A program made the translations under genes and the position numbers. Below are positions 61,871 through 64,000 of a stretch of DNA of 64,000 nt, piece after piece. Within the stretch, counting starts at the first letter, position 1. Every line of letters starts with the position of its first letter. Under the pieces are notes generated by a model that was not told the DNA's origin, did no database searches, and saw only the letters and a list, made by a program, of their open reading frames with translations. This stretch comes from Saccharopolyspora elongata (lineage in GTDB: Bacteria; Actinomycetota; Actinomycetes; Mycobacteriales; Pseudonocardiaceae): contig NZ_SMKW01000024.1 of the NCBI RefSeq assembly GCF_004348985.1, forward strand, positions 1 through 64,000, given 5' to 3'.

Positions 61871-63757
61871 TTGGACGAAGTTTTCGTCAACCCGTACACG
61901 TTCGTCCCACTGCCGGCGGAGGCGCCGCAGCGCGCGGCACCCAACGGGCACCGGGGAGATCCGGCGCTGCTGTCCGGAAAACTCACCGTCTCGATAGAGG
62001 CTGTGACACCTCTGCTCATACGCGGATTCGGCGACGACGACAGCCCCGAACTCCCGACGCGCCCGGACGGCACCGCGTTCATTCCCGGCTCGTCATGGAA
62101 GGGCGCGATCCGGTCACTGCACGAGGCGATGACCGGCAGCTGCCTCCGGGTCTTCGACGACGAGTTCGTGCCGAGCTACCGGGATCCCGTCGAGTGGAGC
62201 AAGGGCCGGAGGATGGCGGTCGTGACCGTCGCGCCGCAAGGCGACCGGCCACCGGTGCTGGAGCTCTGCGAGCTCGGCGACATGCGCGAGGACCGGCTCT
62301 CCGCGAAGCAGCTGGACGACATCAACGCACGACACCCGCTCCTGTCCGGCACGAGATTCACCAAGGAAGACGGCGTTTTCCAGCGGGATCCCAGCGGTGA
62401 GTGGGTGCTGTTCCTCAGCGATACCCGTGACGACAGCGGTCCTTACTTCGGGCACCTCCGCAAGTGCAACGGCCAACCGGTCGAGGTGCGGCGGGAAGTG
62501 TGGGATCGCTTCCGGGAACTGGTCGCAGGCGCCGATGACCAGCGCCCCAGCGAGCGGGAAGCACAAGACGGACCCATCAAGCTCGTGACCGTCCGTCGCA
62601 AGAACGACAACGGTACCGAAGAGGTCTGCACCGTCGGCTACCGGCACATCGCGGGTGCCGAGCTGCGGAAGCACCAGCCGGTATGGGTCACTTGGGATCC
62701 CAAGCACGGCATCACGGACCTGGGCCTGGCGATGGCCTGGCGGCATCCCGGCGAACACTCCACCGGGGAGCGCGTCCGGGAGTTCGGGCCGTGCACCTCG
62801 GATCGCGAGTTGTGCCCGAGCTGTCGGCTGTTCGGCTCGGCGGACCTGTCCGGGAAGCCGGACGATCCCGAGGCGGCCGATCGGGCAATGCAGCGCTCCT
62901 ACCGAGGTCATGTGCGGTTCAGCGATGCACTGGCCGACGTGGCGGTGAAGCCGGAGCCGTACACCCTGCCTCCGCTGGGCGTGCCGCGCCCGGGAGCCGG
63001 GCAGTTCTACCTGCACAACGACGAATTCGAGGGAAAGACCGCCAGCGGGCAACAGCAGCCGCTGCGGGAGTGGGGTTCCGAGGCCGCCCAGGAGGAACTC
63101 CGGGAGCTGCGTGGGCGGAAGTACTACTGGCACACACCGACGTTCAACGGACGCGAGGTCGCCCGCACGCACCAGCGGAACAGCAAGATGGCCGCGGCGG
63201 CGGTGGCCTTCCCGGCCGGGACGAAGCTCACCGCCACGATCACCTTCACCGACATCGACCGCGCCCAGCTCGGCGGCTTGCTAGCGGCCCTGCTTCCAGG
63301 CCGGGCGATGCAGGCGGGCGGTTTGTTGCAGCACGTCGGCGGCGGGCGGCCGCTCGGTTTCGGCAGCAGCCGGATCACACTGGTCGAGGGCGAAATGTGG
63401 ACGAACGGCTCCCGCTACGGCGGCGGCTCGGCGCAGCAACCCGTCGACGCCGAGCAACTGCTGGCCGAGTTTCGCGACGCTCAGCCCGAACCGCTGCGGA
63501 AAACCCTATGGCCCCAACTCGCCGAGGTCCTGCACCCGGACTCCGTCGATCCGGAGAAGGTCTGGTATCCGCCGGGCAAGCCGTGGGCGCTGCGCGGTTC
63601 GGAGAAGTTCGATGCCGGCTTCGCGTTCTGGAAGCACACCTCGGGGTACGGCGAATATCCCCTCACTTCGCTACCCCATGTGGATCCTCGCGCCGAGCAC
63701 GACCACGAGTTGCCGCTCGTCGTCGAGGAGAATCCGCAGCAGAAGGGGAGCTCGTGA
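61871..63757 (+). CDS. CRISPR-type RAMP (Cas7-like, TIGR03986-like) protein
   Basis: This 628-residue protein starts at the TTG at 61871, chosen for AGGAGG at 61858-61863 and because the product then begins MDEVFVNPYTFVPLP like other large RAMPs; a GTG at 61805 lacks a ribosome site. RAMP features are FIPGSSWKGAIRSLHEAM (about 70-87), the zinc-like CTSDRELCPSCRLFGSADL (about 308-326), and the glycine-rich GGLLQHVGGGRPLGFGSSR (about 480). Such proteins bind crRNA as backbone units of type III effector complexes. The next gene starts inside its stop codon (GTGA). Confidence 0.82.
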   Translation: MDEVFVNPYTFVPLPAEAPQRAAPNGHRGDPALLSGKLTVSIEAVTPLLIRGFGDDDSPELPTRPDGTAFIPGSSWKGAIRSLHEAMTGSCLRVFDDEFVPSYRDPVEWSKGRRMAVVTVAPQGDRPPVLELCELGDMREDRLSAKQLDDINARHPLLSGTRFTKEDGVFQRDPSGEWVLFLSDTRDDSGPYFGHLRKCNGQPVEVRREVWDRFRELVAGADDQRPSEREAQDGPIKLVTVRRKNDNGTEEVCTVGYRHIAGAELRKHQPVWVTWDPKHGITDLGLAMAWRHPGEHSTGERVREFGPCTSDRELCPSCRLFGSADLSGKPDDPEAADRAMQRSYRGHVRFSDALADVAVKPEPYTLPPLGVPRPGAGQFYLHNDEFEGKTASGQQQPLREWGSEAAQEELRELRGRKYYWHTPTFNGREVARTHQRNSKMAAAAVAFPAGTKLTATITFTDIDRAQLGGLLAALLPGRAMQAGGLLQHVGGGRPLGFGSSRITLVEGEMWTNGSRYGGGSAQQPVDAEQLLAEFRDAQPEPLRKTLWPQLAEVLHPDSVDPEKVWYPPGKPWALRGSEKFDAGFAFWKHTSGYGEYPLTSLPHVDPRAEHDHELPLVVEENPQQKGSS

Positions 63758-64000
63758 GCGTCTACCTGGACATCGGCGTGGTGCACATCCAGTCGTGGCT
63801 GACCCGGACGACGAAGCTGCGCGGCAGGCGCGGCGGATCGACCATGATCTCCGAGGCGACCGTTCCCGAGGCCATCGACAAGGTACTCGAAGGCATGCGG
63901 GACAAGGTCGTGCGCAATGACGAGGCCGGCGACATCGACGGCGTCGTCGCGCTGAAGCTGCTGGTCGACGACCAAGACATCGAGCGGCGGGTCAGGCAGC
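63754..64000 (+). CDS. 5' part of Cas10-like gene, cut by window edge
   Basis: From the GTG at 63754, overlapping the RAMP stop codon, the frame is open to the window end (82 codons). It reads VYLDIGVVHIQSWLTRTTKL, then RGRRGGSTMISEAT, matching the early VxxFIxxxRxLRDLxGGS-type segment that starts the cyclase half of Cas10/Cmr2 proteins. If this is Cas10, no N-terminal HD nuclease domain precedes it. The GGDD cyclase motif would lie outside the window, so the call is provisional. Confidence 0.5.
   Translation, partial: MSVYLDIGVVHIQSWLTRTTKLRGRRGGSTMISEATVPEAIDKVLEGMRDKVVRNDEAGDIDGVVALKLLVDDQDIERRVRQ

Overview
The window is high-GC actinobacterial DNA. Strong GC bias at third codon positions, frequent GTG starts, a mycothiol-linked DsbA-like protein, an XRE/DUF397 pair and a DUF574 methyltransferase point to the Pseudonocardiales, probably Saccharopolyspora or a close relative. 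This placement is inferred from gene content, not from a marker gene. Two blocks keep the gene order I recall from Mycobacterium tuberculosis Rv2466c-Rv2478c. Block one is about 4.9-16.8 kb: Rv2466c-like DsbA protein, pepN, DUF5130, HNH nuclease, glbO and a decayed aglA. Block two is about 32.3-43.8 kb: Rv2474c-like protein, thioesterase, the large NAD-glutamate dehydrogenase, ettA and a second ssb. About 15 kb of accessory genes separates them.

The left edge (1-2.6 kb) is the 3' part of a polymorphic toxin with a DddA-like deaminase tip, its Imm1-type immunity gene and decayed sequence. Next come endonuclease V, an aldehyde dehydrogenase and conserved block one. That block contains an unusual gene whose product is almost entirely a repeated GVRIS pentapeptide (10.46-10.97 kb). 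The accessory interval (16.8-32.2 kb) holds membrane and secreted proteins, an XRE/DUF397/NB-ARC-TPR operon with a truncated second DUF397, a cupin regulator divergent from an EamA transporter, and a SigJ-like sigma factor with DoxX. Block two carries an inserted TPR plus disordered-tail gene between ettA and gdh.

From 43.9 to 59.7 kb lie a CopD/CtaG fusion, a DUF3558 lipoprotein, tRNA-Arg(UCU), a LysR fragment, folE, and a cation exchanger preceded by what looks like a yybP-ykoY (manganese) riboswitch. There is also a compact 2-hydroxycarboxylate transporter / CoA-transferase / CitE-lyase / LysR cluster, a SAM methyltransferase with a decayed partial copy about 2.5 kb away, and a LysR/TSUP pair.

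The right edge (60.0-64.0 kb) is the most unusual part. A RAMP protein of the CRISPR Cas7-like kind is translationally coupled to a gene, cut by the window end, whose start resembles Cas10. Divergent from it are a two-TM protein with a possible SAVED/CARF-like sensor domain and, coupled to that by a TGATG overlap, a short Csb2/Cas6-like protein. No CRISPR array lies in the window. The set suggests an atypical type III-like system with a membrane effector, continuing past position 64000.
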